Below the pieces are notes generated by a model. It had not been told where the DNA came from. It worked only from the letters and a program-made list of their open reading frames with translations, and ran no database searches. A program made the position numbers and the translations under genes. From positions 1 to 64,000 of the forward strand of contig CAMHLZ010000008.1 in assembly GCA_946186125.1 (NCBI GenBank): a stretch of DNA of 64,000 nucleotides. The letters are read 5' to 3'. The stretch comes from an uncultured Lachnospira sp. GTDB taxonomy: Bacteria; Bacillota; Clostridia; Lachnospirales; Lachnospiraceae. Shown piece by piece: positions 1-10,348 of the stretch. Numbering within the stretch: the stretch's first letter is position 1; each line of letters begins with the position of its first letter.

Positions 1-528
1 CCGACAGAGACAACAACGGAAGCGCCGACAGAGACAACAACGGAAGCGCCAACAGAATATACAACAGAAGAGATATCAGAAAAAGCAACAGAAGCGACAA
101 TAGAATACACAACAGAAGAGATATCAGAAAAAGCAACAGAAGCGACAATAGAATACACAACGGAAGCACCAACAGAAGCAACAACGGAAGTGCCAACAGA
201 GGCGACAACGGAAGTGCCAACAGAGGCGACAACGGAAGCGACAACAGAAGCGACAACAGAAGTGGCAACAACAGAGACAACTGAGGAGGAAACGGTAGTT
301 GAAGCAACTTCATTGCAGAAGGAAACAGTGGCTAAAGAAGAGACAGTCGAAGAGGAGACTACGGTTAAAGAAACAACAGAAGTAAAAACAGTAGTGACTA
401 TGACGACAAAACAGCCACAGGCTCCGAAAACGGGAGATTCTGTTCAGAAATTATTGCTTATTATGTTGACAATGTCAGCAATGATTACATCATTATGTGT
501 GTTTGGAAAGAAACGCGACGATAATTAA
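1..528 (+). CDS. C-terminal part of a Thr/Glu-repeat, sortase-anchored surface protein (5' end outside window)
   Basis: The frame is open from the first base, so the gene begins upstream of the window. The visible 175 residues are almost entirely tandem PTEATTE / TTEAPTE type repeats, including two copies of a unit with YTTEEISEKATEATIE. They end in a Lys-bearing stretch, then APKTGDS, a hydrophobic helix (LLLIMLTMSAMITSLCVF) and a GKKRDDN tail. That is the layout of a class-B/D-like cell-wall sorting signal (PKTGD, membrane helix, positive tail). The Thr-rich region probably acts as an extended, perhaps glycosylated, wall-spanning stalk. The functional N-terminal domain is not visible, so the role of the protein is unknown. 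Confidence 0.8.
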   Translation, partial: PTETTTEAPTETTTEAPTEYTTEEISEKATEATIEYTTEEISEKATEATIEYTTEAPTEATTEVPTEATTEVPTEATTEATTEATTEVATTETTEEETVVEATSLQKETVAKEETVEEETTVKETTEVKTVVTMTTKQPQAPKTGDSVQKLLLIMLTMSAMITSLCVFGKKRDDN

Positions 529-535
529 TAACTTT

Positions 536-567
536 AAAAACTGTCCTTATTTTTAGGGCAGTTTTTT
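536..567 (+). terminator. Rho-independent terminator after the surface-protein gene
   Basis: AAAACTGTCC and GGGCAGTTTT pair (one G-U) around a short AT loop and run into a T tract, 8 bases after the stop codon. Confidence 0.75.
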
Positions 568-919
568 AGCTTCTGCACTATTGACTGCAAGTATTACCGG
601 AAGTATGATTCATAGCAGGAATACTTATGCCGGAGAGGGGGATAAAGTTAAGTTTGCGAGAGAATATGGCGGAGACGGAATTGCGTTTGTTATGGCTACA
701 AATAACACACATGATGTGAACGCAGGAAGAGGAATCGGCTATCAGGGAATTGACAACAGTCTTGCAATAGAGCTTGATTCTTTCTACAATGGAACATATT
801 ATTACGCAGGTGGAGAGTTAGGATATGCCAACGGAGACTATGTTCAATATCGAAACTGGTTTCACTCAGAAAGATTTGATCATGTAGCGATTGTTGAAAA
901 TGGAGATATTACAAAATAA
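563..919 (+). pseudogene. Remnant of a secreted L-type-lectin-like protein
   Basis: An open frame of about 118 codons starts inside the preceding terminator without a ribosome-binding site; the only start is a TTG at 581. It reads a signal-peptide-like end (LASALLTASITGSM), then GGDGIAFVMATNN, GRGIGYQGIDNSLAIELDS and further lectin-like sequence. In legume/bacterial L-type lectin domains, GDGIAF and NSVAVEFD-like strands are hallmarks. The region between the signal peptide and the lectin core is too short, and the protein ends soon after, so this looks like a promoterless internally deleted fragment. It could be a degraded paralogue of the neighbouring surface protein. Confidence 0.5.
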
Positions 920-1020
920 AAGGATATAAGCATGTTTTGATTGAGTATTCAAATTGCTGATGAGTCAACTGTTTTAAAGGTATACTACAGATTGAAAAGA
1001 GAATTAATTAAATTTTTAAA

Positions 1021-1054
1021 AACTGCCCTGATTTTATCAGGGCGGTTGCTTTTA
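1021..1054 (+). terminator. Strong hairpin terminator upstream of glyA
   Basis: AACTGCCCTGA and TCAGGGCGGTT form an 11-bp stem with a 5-base loop, followed by a T-rich run. It separates the lectin remnant from glyA. Confidence 0.75.
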
Positions 1055-1074
1055 TAAAATTGTAATGATATAAT
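1046..1074 (+). promoter_or_regulatory. Sigma-A type promoter of glyA
   Basis: TTGCTT at 1046 and TATAAT at 1069 are separated by 17 bases. The start codon lies 44 bases downstream of the -10. The -35 overlaps the end of the preceding terminator stem. Confidence 0.6.
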
Positions 1075-1117
1075 ATAGAACATAAAAAAATAAGCCCGTT
1101 GGCAAAAGGAGGATATA

Positions 1118-2362
1118 ATGTTTTCATTTGACGAAGTAAAATCATTTGATACAGAAGTAGCTCAGGCTATGGAGCAGGAGCTTGAAAGACAGAGAACCCA
1201 TATAGAACTGATTGCATCAGAAAACCTTGTAAGTAAGGCAGTTATGGCTGCTATGGGAAGCCACTTGACAAACAAATATGCAGAAGGATATCCGGGCAAG
1301 AGATATTATGGCGGATGTGAATATGTTGATGTTGTTGAGACATTGGCTATTGAGCGTGCAAAGAAGTTATTTGATTGTGAATATGCAAATGTACAGCCGC
1401 ATTCAGGTGCCCAGGCAAATCTTGCAGTATTCTTTGCTTTAGTTAACCCGGGAGATACGGTAATGGGAATGAGTCTTGCTGATGGCGGACATCTTACTCA
1501 TGGTTCACCTGTTAATATTTCAGGAAAATATTTTAACATTGTATCATATGGTGTAAATGATGACGGTTATATAGATTATGATAATGTATTAAAGATTGCT
1601 AAAGAATGCAGGCCTAAACTTATCGTTGCAGGAGCAAGTGCTTATCCTAGAGAAATTGATTTCAAAAAATTTCGTGAGATAGCTGATGAGGTAGGAGCAT
1701 ATCTTATGGTAGATATGGCTCATATTGCAGGTCTTGTAGCTGCAGGATTACACATGAGTCCTATCCCTTATGCAGATGTTGTTACTACAACTACACATAA
1801 GACATTAAGAGGACCTAGAGGAGGTCTGATTCTATGCAAGAGTGCTGAAAAAGCTAAAGAAATCAATTTCAACAAAGCTATTTTCCCAGGAATTCAGGGT
1901 GGTCCGCTTATGCATGTTATAGCTGCAAAGGCAGTATGCTTTAAGGAAGCATTAGATGACAGCTATAAGGTATATATGAATGGCGTTAAGGACAATGCTG
2001 CTGCATTGGCAAAAGGTCTTATGGATAATGGATTTAATCTTATTTCAGGCGGTACGGATAATCATTTGATGCTTGTTGATTTAAGAAATATGAATGTAAC
2101 AGGTAAAGAGTGTGAAAAATTATTAGACGCAGCAAATATTACATGTAATAAGAATGCTATTCCAAATGATCCACAGTCACCGTTTGTTACAAGCGGTATC
2201 AGAATTGGTACACCTGCCGTTACATCAAGAGGAATGAATACAGAAGATATGGCTGTTATAGCAGATGCAATCTCACTTCTCGTAAAAGATTGTGATGCTA
2301 ACAAAGATAAGGCCATGGAACTTGTTAAGACATTAACAGATAAATATCCATTATACGTATAA
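1118..2362 (+). CDS. glyA: Serine hydroxymethyltransferase
   Basis: Cytosolic PLP enzyme that interconverts serine plus tetrahydrofolate with glycine plus 5,10-methylene-tetrahydrofolate, feeding one-carbon metabolism. The 414 residues match the usual SHMT length. The N-terminal [11 protein letters not shown] and YPGKRYYGG blocks, the DMAHIAGLV block near residue 200 and [14 protein letters not shown], with the PLP-binding Lys at residue 228, are all present. AAAGGAGGATATA precedes the ATG. It has its own promoter and no close downstream partner. Confidence 0.96.
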   Translation: MFSFDEVKSFDTEVAQAMEQELERQRTHIELIASENLVSKAVMAAMGSHLTNKYAEGYPGKRYYGGCEYVDVVETLAIERAKKLFDCEYANVQPHSGAQANLAVFFALVNPGDTVMGMSLADGGHLTHGSPVNISGKYFNIVSYGVNDDGYIDYDNVLKIAKECRPKLIVAGASAYPREIDFKKFREIADEVGAYLMVDMAHIAGLVAAGLHMSPIPYADVVTTTTHKTLRGPRGGLILCKSAEKAKEINFNKAIFPGIQGGPLMHVIAAKAVCFKEALDDSYKVYMNGVKDNAAALAKGLMDNGFNLISGGTDNHLMLVDLRNMNVTGKECEKLLDAANITCNKNAIPNDPQSPFVTSGIRIGTPAVTSRGMNTEDMAVIADAISLLVKDCDANKDKAMELVKTLTDKYPLYV

Positions 2363-2466
2363 ATTATTATTTAAGAGATATACTATTATTACAAAAGAGA
2401 ACCGTGTTTATTGAAAAAATAGATATAGGTTCTCTTTTTGATACATGTGAACAGGGGTGAGAGTAG

Positions 2467-2844
2467 ATGGAACAGGATTTTTTAAAATGCGGGATTACCG
2501 GATGGTGTATGGAGGTGCTTTGGACAGGCTGTATCAGTATCATAAAAAAGGACAAAAAGATGACGTGTAACACATCTCTGTTGATGTTCCCGATTTATGG
2601 GATGGCTTCAGTTATAAAGCCCGTCAGCCGTATACTGAAAAACAGACATTTTGTGTTAAGGGGAATAATTTACGCCTGTGGAATATTTACAATGGAATAT
2701 ATTAGCGGAAGTTTTTTGAAAAATAAGGGGATGTGTCCTTGGGACTATAGCGACAGCCGCTATAATATTAATGGACTGATAAGGCTTGATTATGCGCCTG
2801 CATGGTTCGGTGCGGGATTATTGTTTGAAAAAGTGCTGATGTAG
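2467..2844 (+). CDS. Small membrane protein of the putative ABC-transporter type IV (CmpB) family
   Basis: A 125-residue protein. The N-terminal GITGWCMEVLWTG, a hydrophobic middle around FPIYGMAS, and the conserved C-terminal block PWDYSDSRYNINGLIRLDY resemble the PF06541 family, in which WDYS...NINGRI is characteristic. The family is annotated as putative ABC-transporter permeases, but the function is not established. GGGGTGAGAGTAG precedes the ATG. It is shorter than many members, probably with three membrane segments. Confidence 0.65.
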   Translation: MEQDFLKCGITGWCMEVLWTGCISIIKKDKKMTCNTSLLMFPIYGMASVIKPVSRILKNRHFVLRGIIYACGIFTMEYISGSFLKNKGMCPWDYSDSRYNINGLIRLDYAPAWFGAGLLFEKVLM

Positions 2845-2944
2845 TATTGAGTTGGGATAATATAAAAGGATTATATTACGAACTAAAACGGGAAAACCGC
2901 AAAATAGGCCGTAAATTAGTACACATAAATTATCCCCCACTCTA

Positions 2945-3012
2945 TATTTGAATATGATTTCAACAGCGCCGCCCTCGCGAAAGCAAAATGAAATCATATT
3001 CAAAATATAAAG
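2945..3012. repeat. Long near-perfect inverted repeat between converging genes
   Basis: TTTGAATATGATTTCA and TGAAATCATATTCAAA are perfect 16-base complements, and TATA/ATATA extends them with one bulged A. A 26-base GC-rich loop (acagcgccgccctcgcg and following) separates them. It sits between the CmpB-family gene (plus strand) and the 3' end of aroC (minus strand). It may act as a bidirectional terminator or be a mobile palindromic element. Confidence 0.6.
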
Positions 3013-3017
3013 CAGGG

Positions 3018-4118
3018 TTATTTATTATAAACTTTTTTTACGTTTTCAATATTTGCAGACATATTTAAAAGCATCATATCGAGAACAGTTATGGCAACCA
3101 TCGATTCTACCACAACCACAGCTCTCGGTACTATGATAGGATCATGACGGCCTTTAATATTAATGTTTATATTCTCATTTGATTTATTAACCGTATTTTG
3201 TGTTTTAAATATTGATGGAGTCGGCTTAACATATGCTCTTACAACAAGGTCTGAGCCGTCGCTTATTCCACCGAGAGTTCCACCGGCATGATTAGTTTCT
3301 TTTGTAATGCCGTTTTCATCATAACGAAAACAATCATTATTCTCTGAACCAAGAGAAGTAGAAACGGCTGTTCCGTCACCTATTTCAAAAGCCCTCACTG
3401 CACCTATGGATACAAGAGCTTTTGAAAGATTAGCATCCAGTTTTTCAAATACCGGTTCGCCAATTCCAGCAGGAACACCGGTTACAATACATTCAGCTAC
3501 GCCTCCGGCCGAATCTGTATTTTCACGGACAGAGTTTAAATACTCTTCAGCTTCCTTTGCAGTTTTTTCATCAGGCATGTACAAAGGGTTTGTGTCTCTG
3601 ATTGAAATATCAAAGTTATCGCTTTTAACGGAAAAATCTCCAATGGATTTAGTGTAGGCACATACTTTGATACCAAGTTCTTCCAACACTTTAGCGGCGA
3701 TGGCTCCTCCTGCAACTCTTCCTATAGTCTCTCTTCCGGAAGAACGTCCGCCGCCTCTGTAATCTCTAAAACCATATTTCATATCGAATGTATAATCTGC
3801 ATGTCCCGGTCTGTAATATGATGCGATTTCCGAATAGTCATGTGAACGTTGTGAAGTGTTCATAACAACGAGAGATATGGGAGTACCGGTGGTTTTGCCT
3901 TCAAAAACACCTGATAATATTTCTACAGAGTCATCTTCTTTTCGCGGTGTAGAAAATGCAGACTGTCCGGGTTTACGTCTGTTTAAATATTTTTGTATAT
4001 CTTCCTCACAAAGAGAAATTCCGGCAGGACAACCGTCGACAACGACACCGACGCCTTTGCCGTGGGATTCGCCCCATGTTGTAATTCTGAAAATTGTTCC
4101 GAATGAAGAACCAGCCAA
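3018..4118 (-). CDS. aroC: Chorismate synthase
   Basis: Converts 5-enolpyruvylshikimate-3-phosphate to chorismate, using reduced FMN, as the last common step to aromatic amino acids. The 366 residues begin [20 protein letters not shown], the expected N-terminus, which supports the TTG start with GAAGGTG eight bases upstream. [45 protein letters not shown] and the C-terminal RHDP block are present. It stands alone on the minus strand, transcribed away from tgt. Confidence 0.95.
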   Translation of the reverse strand: MAGSSFGTIFRITTWGESHGKGVGVVVDGCPAGISLCEEDIQKYLNRRKPGQSAFSTPRKEDDSVEILSGVFEGKTTGTPISLVVMNTSQRSHDYSEIASYYRPGHADYTFDMKYGFRDYRGGGRSSGRETIGRVAGGAIAAKVLEELGIKVCAYTKSIGDFSVKSDNFDISIRDTNPLYMPDEKTAKEAEEYLNSVRENTDSAGGVAECIVTGVPAGIGEPVFEKLDANLSKALVSIGAVRAFEIGDGTAVSTSLGSENNDCFRYDENGITKETNHAGGTLGGISDGSDLVVRAYVKPTPSIFKTQNTVNKSNENININIKGRHDPIIVPRAVVVVESMVAITVLDMMLLNMSANIENVKKVYNK

Positions 4119-4212
4119 TATTAGTCACCTTCGCTTTCTGTTTTTAATCTGTTTATCATTTTATAATGAATAACAATAAAAATCAATTTGTTTCTTAATT
4201 TTTAGAAATTAC

Positions 4213-4241
4213 TTGATAATATGCAAAAATAACATTATAAT
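4213..4241 (+). promoter_or_regulatory. Sigma-A type promoter of tgt-yajC
   Basis: TTGATA at 4213 and TATAAT at 4236 are separated by exactly 17 bases. The tgt ATG lies 30 bases downstream of the -10. Confidence 0.7.
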
Positions 4242-4271
4242 GTAGATTATGTGTGAAGGAGAAAATCATAT

Positions 4272-5411
4272 ATGAGTAAGAATTATAGATTAATAACTTT
4301 AGACGGCAGGGCAAAGCGCGGAGAATTACATACTGTTCATGGAGTTATACAGACACCTGTATTCATGAATGTCGGGACGGCAGCAGCTATAAAAGGTGCC
4401 GTGTCAACTGAAGATTTAGAGGGTATCGGCACGCAGGTGGAATTGTCAAATACATATCACCTGCATGTAAGACCCGGAGATAAATTGATAAAACAGATGG
4501 GTGGACTTCATAAGTTTATGGTCTGGGATAAACCTATTCTTACAGACTCGGGCGGATTTCAGGTTTTTTCACTTGCCGGCCTGAGAAAAATAAAGGAAGA
4601 GGGCGTGTATTTTAATTCACATGTAGATGGCAGAAAAATATTTATGGGACCCGAGGAAAGCATGCAGATACAGTCAAATCTTGCATCTACGATAGCGATG
4701 GCATTTGATGAGTGTCCGCCGCATCCGGCTACAAGGGATTATATGCAGCGTTCTGTAGACAGAACGACAAGATGGCTTGTAAGATGTAAAAATGAGATGA
4801 ACAGACTTAACAGTCTTGAAGATACAATTAATAAAGAACAGATGCTTTTTGGTATAAATCAAGGCGGAACATTTGAAGATATCAGGATTGAGCATGCAAA
4901 GACGATTTCAGAGATGGATTTAGACGGATATGCTTTAGGAGGACTTGCAGTTGGTGAATCGCATGAGGAAATGTACAGAATTTTAGATGAGACCGTACCG
5001 TATCTTCCGCTTGAGAAACCGACTTATCTTATGGGAGTTGGAACACCGGAAAATATTCTTGAGGCTGTTGCAAGAGGCGTTGATTTCTTTGATTGTGTCT
5101 ATCCTACAAGGAATGGAAGACATGGTCACGTTTATACAAATTATGGAAAGTTAAATCTATTTAATGCAAAGTACGAAACAGATACGGCACCTATTGAAGA
5201 AGGATGCGCATGTCCGGCCTGCAGGAGGTACAGCAGGGCATACATCAGACATCTTCTAAAAGCAAAGGAAATGCTTGGTATGAGATTATGTGTATTGCAT
5301 AATTTGTATTTCTATAATACAATGATGAGTGAGATTCGTCATGCTATAGAAGAACGCAGGTATGATGATTATAAAAATAAAAAGATAGAAAGAATGAAAA
5401 TGTTGCTATAG
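4272..5411 (+). CDS. tgt: Queuine/preQ1 tRNA-guanine transglycosylase
   Basis: Exchanges the wobble guanine of GUN-anticodon tRNAs for preQ1. The 379-residue protein carries ILTDSGGFQVFS with the catalytic base Asp, GGLAVGES, FFDCVYPTRNGRHG with the nucleophile Asp, and a zinc site: CACPACRRYSRAY followed by the distal His in LCVLHNLYF. GAAGGAGAAAATCATAT precedes the ATG. As in most Firmicutes, yajC follows, here 18 bases downstream. Confidence 0.96.
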   Translation: MSKNYRLITLDGRAKRGELHTVHGVIQTPVFMNVGTAAAIKGAVSTEDLEGIGTQVELSNTYHLHVRPGDKLIKQMGGLHKFMVWDKPILTDSGGFQVFSLAGLRKIKEEGVYFNSHVDGRKIFMGPEESMQIQSNLASTIAMAFDECPPHPATRDYMQRSVDRTTRWLVRCKNEMNRLNSLEDTINKEQMLFGINQGGTFEDIRIEHAKTISEMDLDGYALGGLAVGESHEEMYRILDETVPYLPLEKPTYLMGVGTPENILEAVARGVDFFDCVYPTRNGRHGHVYTNYGKLNLFNAKYETDTAPIEEGCACPACRRYSRAYIRHLLKAKEMLGMRLCVLHNLYFYNTMMSEIRHAIEERRYDDYKNKKIERMKMLL

Positions 5412-5429
5412 CAACAGATTGGAGGAAAG

Positions 5430-5780
5430 ATGAATTTAACAGATATGTTATTGGCAGCAGGTGCATCTGGTACACAGTCTTCAGCGACGGCTATTATAAC
5501 CATGGTTGCGTGGGTTGTAGGATGTGTGCTTATTATGTACTTACTGATGGTAAAGCCACAGAAAAAACAGCAGAGAGAACTGGAAAACATGTTATCGTCG
5601 ATAGAAGTCGGTGACAGTGTTTTGACAACAGGTGGGTTCTATGGAGTTATCATAGATATAAATGATGAAGTTGTTATAGTAGAATTTGGTAATAATAAAA
5701 ACTGTCGTATTCCAATGAAGAAGGGTGCCATAGTAGAAGTTGAAAAGGCATCTGATGGTATAGAGACAGAGAGCAAATAA
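5430..5780 (+). CDS. yajC: Preprotein translocase subunit YajC
   Basis: Small single-pass membrane partner of SecDF-YidC. The 116 residues include an N-terminal membrane helix ([23 protein letters not shown]), then [11 protein letters not shown], followed by the [15 protein letters not shown] domain typical of YajC. The tgt-yajC pairing supports the call. secD and secF are not next to it; leuB follows instead. Confidence 0.92.
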   Translation: MNLTDMLLAAGASGTQSSATAIITMVAWVVGCVLIMYLLMVKPQKKQQRELENMLSSIEVGDSVLTTGGFYGVIIDINDEVVIVEFGNNKNCRIPMKKGAIVEVEKASDGIETESK

Positions 5781-5809
5781 ATAAATCATTAAAGGAAAGA
5801 GGGATTTTG

Positions 5810-6892
5810 ATGGAATTCAAAATAACTGTGATGCCGGGAGACGGAATTGGACCGGAGATAGTGACGGAGGCAAAAAAGGTATTAGACAAGGTAGGAGAAA
5901 AATATGGTCATACCTTTAATTATACGGAAGTAAAGATTGGAGGTATATCCATTGATACATATGGAGAGCCTCTTACCGATGAAGCCATTGAGACAGCAAA
6001 GTCAAGTGATGCGGTATTACTTGGTGCCGTAGGTGGCATTGTAGGAAAAGATAAGTGGTATGAACTTGAGCCGACTAAGAGACCGGAGGCAGGTTTGTTA
6101 AAGATAAGAAAAAGTCTTGGACTTTATGCGAATTTAAGACCTGCATATCTCTATGATGAGTTAAGAGATGCCTGTCCTTTAAAAGAAGAAATAGCAGCAG
6201 CAGGATTTGACATGGTAGTAGTCAGGGAATTAACAGGTGGTCTGTACTTTGGAGAACGCTGTACAAAAGAAGTAGATGGTGTTGTTACGGCAGTAGATAC
6301 ACTTACTTATACAGAAGATGAGATTAGAAGAATAGCCGTTCAGGGATTTGAGATTGCGAGAAAGAGAAATAAAAACGTAATCAGTGTTGATAAAGCTAAT
6401 GTGCTTGATTCTTCAAGATTATGGCAGAAAATAGTAGCGGAAGTTGCAAAGGATTATCCGGATGTAAAGGTTTCAAATATGTTAGTTGATAACTGTGCTA
6501 TGCAGCTTGTAAAAGATCCAAAGCAGTTTGATGTTATATTGACAGAAAATATGTTTGGAGACATTTTATCAGATGAAGCAAGTATGATTACGGGTTCAAT
6601 TGGAATGCTTCCTTCAGCAAGTCTTGGATATAATAAGATGGGATTATATGAGCCGAGTCATGGTGCAGCACCTGATATAGCAGGAAAAAATATTGCTAAT
6701 CCGCTGGCAACTATACTTTCAGCAGCAATGATGTTAAGATATTCGTTTGACCTTGATGCTGAAGCAGATGCGATTGAGAATGCTGTTAAGAAGGTGTTAA
6801 GCGACGGAATCAGAACTGTAGATATTATGTCTGATGGAATGAAACAGGTCAGCTGTACACAGATGGGTGACGAGATTTGTGCACGTATATAG
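5810..6892 (+). CDS. leuB: 3-isopropylmalate dehydrogenase
   Basis: Oxidatively decarboxylates 3-isopropylmalate, with NAD, in leucine synthesis. The 360 residues begin [17 protein letters not shown]. The ATG at 5810 is preferred over the in-frame TTG at 5807 because AAGGAAAGAGGG lies 6 bases upstream. [36 protein letters not shown] and the [21 protein letters not shown] metal/substrate block are present. The C-terminal [18 protein letters not shown] is the NAD-binding loop. leuA and leuCD are not adjacent; ilvD follows 28 bases later. Confidence 0.95.
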   Translation: MEFKITVMPGDGIGPEIVTEAKKVLDKVGEKYGHTFNYTEVKIGGISIDTYGEPLTDEAIETAKSSDAVLLGAVGGIVGKDKWYELEPTKRPEAGLLKIRKSLGLYANLRPAYLYDELRDACPLKEEIAAAGFDMVVVRELTGGLYFGERCTKEVDGVVTAVDTLTYTEDEIRRIAVQGFEIARKRNKNVISVDKANVLDSSRLWQKIVAEVAKDYPDVKVSNMLVDNCAMQLVKDPKQFDVILTENMFGDILSDEASMITGSIGMLPSASLGYNKMGLYEPSHGAAPDIAGKNIANPLATILSAAMMLRYSFDLDAEADAIENAVKKVLSDGIRTVDIMSDGMKQVSCTQMGDEICARI

Positions 6893-6920
6893 TTGTTAAT
6901 ACGAAAGGAATGTGATAAAA

Positions 6921-8591
6921 ATGAAAAGTGATGCAGTAAAAACAGGTATGCAGCAGGCACCTCACCGCTCGCTGTTTAATGCACTTGGTATGACAAAAGA
7001 AGAATTAGAGAGACCTTTAGTAGGTATTGTCTGCTCATATAACGAAATCGTCCCTGGACATATGAATCTTGATAAAATTGCCCAGGCAGTAAAGATGGGG
7101 GTTGCAATGGCAGGTGGAACTCCTATTATGTTCCCGGCAATTGCAGTATGTGACGGTATTGCAATGGGGCATATCGGAATGAAATATTCTCTTGTTACGA
7201 GAGATTTGATTGCGGATTCCACAGAGTGCATGGCATTGGCACATCAGTTTGATGCACTTGTAATGATTCCTAACTGTGATAAAAATGTTCCCGGATTACT
7301 TATGGCAGCTGCCAGAGTGAATGTTCCGACAGTTTTTGTAAGCGGAGGTCCAATGCTTGCAGGAAGAGTTAAAGGTCAGAAGAGAAGCCTTTCATCTATG
7401 TTTGAGGCTGTTGGTTCTTATGCGGCAGGTACAATGACGGAAGAAGACGTATGTGAATTTGAAAATAAAGTATGTCCTACATGTGGATCATGTTCAGGAA
7501 TGTATACGGCAAACAGCATGAACTGTCTTACAGAAGTTCTGGGTATGGGATTACAGGGAAATGGTACAATTCCTGCAGTATATTCTGAGAGAATTAAGCT
7601 GGCAAAACATGCCGGTATGGCTGTAATGGAAATGTACCGTAAGAATATCAGACCAAGAGATATTATGACAAAAGAAGCTATTTTAAATGCACTTACAGTT
7701 GATATGGCTTTAGGATGTTCAACGAACAGCATGTTACATCTTCCGGCTATTGCACATGAGATAGGATTTGATTTCGATATCTCGATTGCAAATGAAATAA
7801 GTGCAAAGACACCTAACCTATGTCATCTTGCACCGGCTGGTCCTACATATATGGAAGATTTGAACGAAGCCGGCGGTGTATATGCTGTCATGAATGAATT
7901 GAATGAACTTGGTATATTACATACTGAATGCATGACAGTCACAGGTAAGACAGTGGGCGACAATATTAAAAATGTGAAGAATAAGAATCCGGAAGTAATC
8001 AGACCACTTGATAATCCATATAGTAAGACTGGCGGATTAGCCGTATTAAAAGGAAATCTTGCACCGGATGGAAGTGTTGTAAAGCGTTCGGCTGTTGTTC
8101 CTGAGATGTTAGAGCATACAGGACCGGCAAGAGTATTTGATTGCGAAGAAGACGCGATTGCAGCTATTAAGGGTGGCAGGATTGTCGAAGGTGATGTGGT
8201 TGTTATCAGATATGAAGGACCAAAGGGAGGTCCTGGTATGAGAGAGATGCTTAATCCTACATCAGCTATTGCAGGAATGGGACTTGGTTCAAGTGTTGCC
8301 TTAATTACTGACGGAAGATTTTCAGGGGCATCAAGAGGAGCATCTATCGGACATGTTTCACCTGAGGCAGCAGTTGGAGGACCTATTGCTCTTGTAGAAG
8401 AAGGCGATACAATACATATTAACATAAATGAAAATACAATTACCCTTGAAGTAAGTGACGAAGAGCTTGCTGCAAGAAAAACTAAATGGCAGCCAAGAGA
8501 GCCGAAAGTTAAGACCGGTTACCTTGCAAGATATGCCTCTTTAGTTACTTCAGGAGATAAGGGAGCAATCCTTAAGGGTGGAATAAATTAA
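6921..8591 (+). CDS. ilvD: Dihydroxy-acid dehydratase
   Basis: Fe-S dehydratase of branched-chain amino-acid synthesis. The 556-residue form starting [19 protein letters not shown] matches the family N-terminus, so the ATG at 6921 is chosen over a GTG at 6912. Conserved cysteines are visible in [10 protein letters not shown] and [21 protein letters not shown], with further family motifs in [20 protein letters not shown] and [13 protein letters not shown]. It lies between leuB and ilvB in one transcription unit. Confidence 0.95.
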   Translation: MKSDAVKTGMQQAPHRSLFNALGMTKEELERPLVGIVCSYNEIVPGHMNLDKIAQAVKMGVAMAGGTPIMFPAIAVCDGIAMGHIGMKYSLVTRDLIADSTECMALAHQFDALVMIPNCDKNVPGLLMAAARVNVPTVFVSGGPMLAGRVKGQKRSLSSMFEAVGSYAAGTMTEEDVCEFENKVCPTCGSCSGMYTANSMNCLTEVLGMGLQGNGTIPAVYSERIKLAKHAGMAVMEMYRKNIRPRDIMTKEAILNALTVDMALGCSTNSMLHLPAIAHEIGFDFDISIANEISAKTPNLCHLAPAGPTYMEDLNEAGGVYAVMNELNELGILHTECMTVTGKTVGDNIKNVKNKNPEVIRPLDNPYSKTGGLAVLKGNLAPDGSVVKRSAVVPEMLEHTGPARVFDCEEDAIAAIKGGRIVEGDVVVIRYEGPKGGPGMREMLNPTSAIAGMGLGSSVALITDGRFSGASRGASIGHVSPEAAVGGPIALVEEGDTIHININENTITLEVSDEELAARKTKWQPREPKVKTGYLARYASLVTSGDKGAILKGGIN

Positions 8592-8610
8592 GAAAAAGGA
8601 TGATGATAAA

Positions 8611-10299
8611 ATGCAGTTAACAGGTTCAGAAATTATAATTGAATGTTTAAAGGAACAGGGAGTTGATACAGTTTTTGGTTATCCGGGTGGAACCATTTTA
8701 AATGTGTATGATGAGCTTTACAAACACTCAGATGAGATTACGCATTATCTTACTTCACATGAGCAGGGAGCAGCACATGCGGCCGACGGTTATGCAAGAG
8801 CTACAGGAAAAGTCGGAGTATGTATGGCTACATCAGGACCGGGTGCTACTAACCTTGTTACAGGTATTGCAACAGCACATATGGATTCTATTCCAATCGT
8901 AGCAATCACGGCAAATGTTGGAAAATCCATGCTTGGAAAAGATTCATTCCAGGAAGTTGATATCGTTGGTGTGACAATGCCGATTACAAAACATAACTTT
9001 ATGGTAAATGATATAACGAAGCTTGCTGATACATTAAGGAGAGCTTTTTATATCGCACAGTCAGGAAGACCGGGTCCGGTTCTTGTTGATATTACAAAAG
9101 ATGTAACTGCTAATAAGACTGAGTACGTAAAAAAACTTCCAAAGCCGATAGAAGTTAAAAAAGATTTCACACAGGAAGATATTGATAAAGTAGTTGCACT
9201 TATTAAGAAGAGCAAAAAGCCTGTAATTTTCACTGGAGGCGGTACGGTTATTTCAGGTGCTTCTGAAGAATTGAAAGAATTTGCATATAAAGTTGATGCA
9301 CCTGTATGTGATTCACTTATGGGTAAAGGCGGATTTGACGGCACGGATGATTTGTACATGGGAATGCTTGGAATGCATGGTACGAAAGCATCAAACTTAA
9401 GTGTTACAGAGTGTGATTTATTAATTGCAATTGGTGCAAGATTCAGCGACAGAGTAACAGGAAATGCTAAAAAGTTTGCTAAGAATGCAAAAATTGTTCA
9501 CATTGATATAGATCCGGCTGAGATTAATAAGAATATCCGTACTACAGCAAGTGTTATAGGTGATGTAGCAGAGGTATTAAAAGAAATCAATAAGAATCTT
9601 TCACAGTGCGAGCATAAAGAATGGTTAAAGCATGTAAATGAATTGAAAGAAAAATATCCTTTGACATATCATAAAGATGTTTTGACAGGACCATTCATCA
9701 TTGAAAAAATTTATGAAATAACAAACGGTGATGCGATTATAACTACTGATGTAGGACAGCATCAGATGTGGGCAGCACAGTATTATAAGTATTCAAAACC
9801 AAGAACACTTCTTTCATCAGGCGGTGCAGGAACAATGGGATATGGTGTTGGTGCTTCAATTGGTGCAAAACTGGGAAGAAAAGATAAAACTGTTATTAAT
9901 ATTGCAGGTGACGGATGTTTCAGAATGAATATGAACGAAATTGCTACTGCTACAAGATATAACATTCCGATTATCCAGGTAGTTATCAATAACAAAGTTT
10001 TGGGAATGGTAAGACAGTGGCAGACATTGTTCTATGGTAAGAGATATTCATACACAATGTTAAATGATCAGGTTGACTTTGTAAAACTTTCAGAAGCTAT
10101 GGGTGCAAAAGCATACAGAGTTACAAAATGTGAAGAATTAGAGGGTGTTTTAAAAGAAGCAATAAGCCTTAATATTCCGGTAGTTATTGAATGCCAGATA
10201 GATGAGGATGATAAGGTATTCCCTATGGTTGCACCAAATGCACCGATTAATGAAGCTTTTGGTGAAGAAGACTTAAAAGCTAAAGGACTTGACTGTTAA
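8611..10299 (+). CDS. ilvB: Acetolactate synthase, catalytic subunit
   Basis: TPP enzyme condensing pyruvate to acetolactate, or with 2-oxobutyrate to acetohydroxybutyrate, at the start of valine, leucine and isoleucine synthesis. The 562 residues have the TPP-activating Glu in HYLTSHEQGAAHAADGYAR, the GARFSDRVTG FAD region and the TPP motif GDGCFRMNMNE...VVINN. Length and motifs indicate the anabolic large subunit. No ilvN-type regulatory subunit follows, so regulation must come from elsewhere or be absent. Confidence 0.94.
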   Translation: MQLTGSEIIIECLKEQGVDTVFGYPGGTILNVYDELYKHSDEITHYLTSHEQGAAHAADGYARATGKVGVCMATSGPGATNLVTGIATAHMDSIPIVAITANVGKSMLGKDSFQEVDIVGVTMPITKHNFMVNDITKLADTLRRAFYIAQSGRPGPVLVDITKDVTANKTEYVKKLPKPIEVKKDFTQEDIDKVVALIKKSKKPVIFTGGGTVISGASEELKEFAYKVDAPVCDSLMGKGGFDGTDDLYMGMLGMHGTKASNLSVTECDLLIAIGARFSDRVTGNAKKFAKNAKIVHIDIDPAEINKNIRTTASVIGDVAEVLKEINKNLSQCEHKEWLKHVNELKEKYPLTYHKDVLTGPFIIEKIYEITNGDAIITTDVGQHQMWAAQYYKYSKPRTLLSSGGAGTMGYGVGASIGAKLGRKDKTVINIAGDGCFRMNMNEIATATRYNIPIIQVVINNKVLGMVRQWQTLFYGKRYSYTMLNDQVDFVKLSEAMGAKAYRVTKCEELEGVLKEAISLNIPVVIECQIDEDDKVFPMVAPNAPINEAFGEEDLKAKGLDC

Positions 10300-10348
10300 T
10301 TTATTAAGTTGTAAAATTGTACAAGATTGTATTTAGGAGGATTAAAAA

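Noticed and set aside
7823..8425. 200-codon minus-strand frame within ilvD
   Set aside because: It is antisense to conserved ilvD coding sequence; codon bias of the plus-strand gene explains it.
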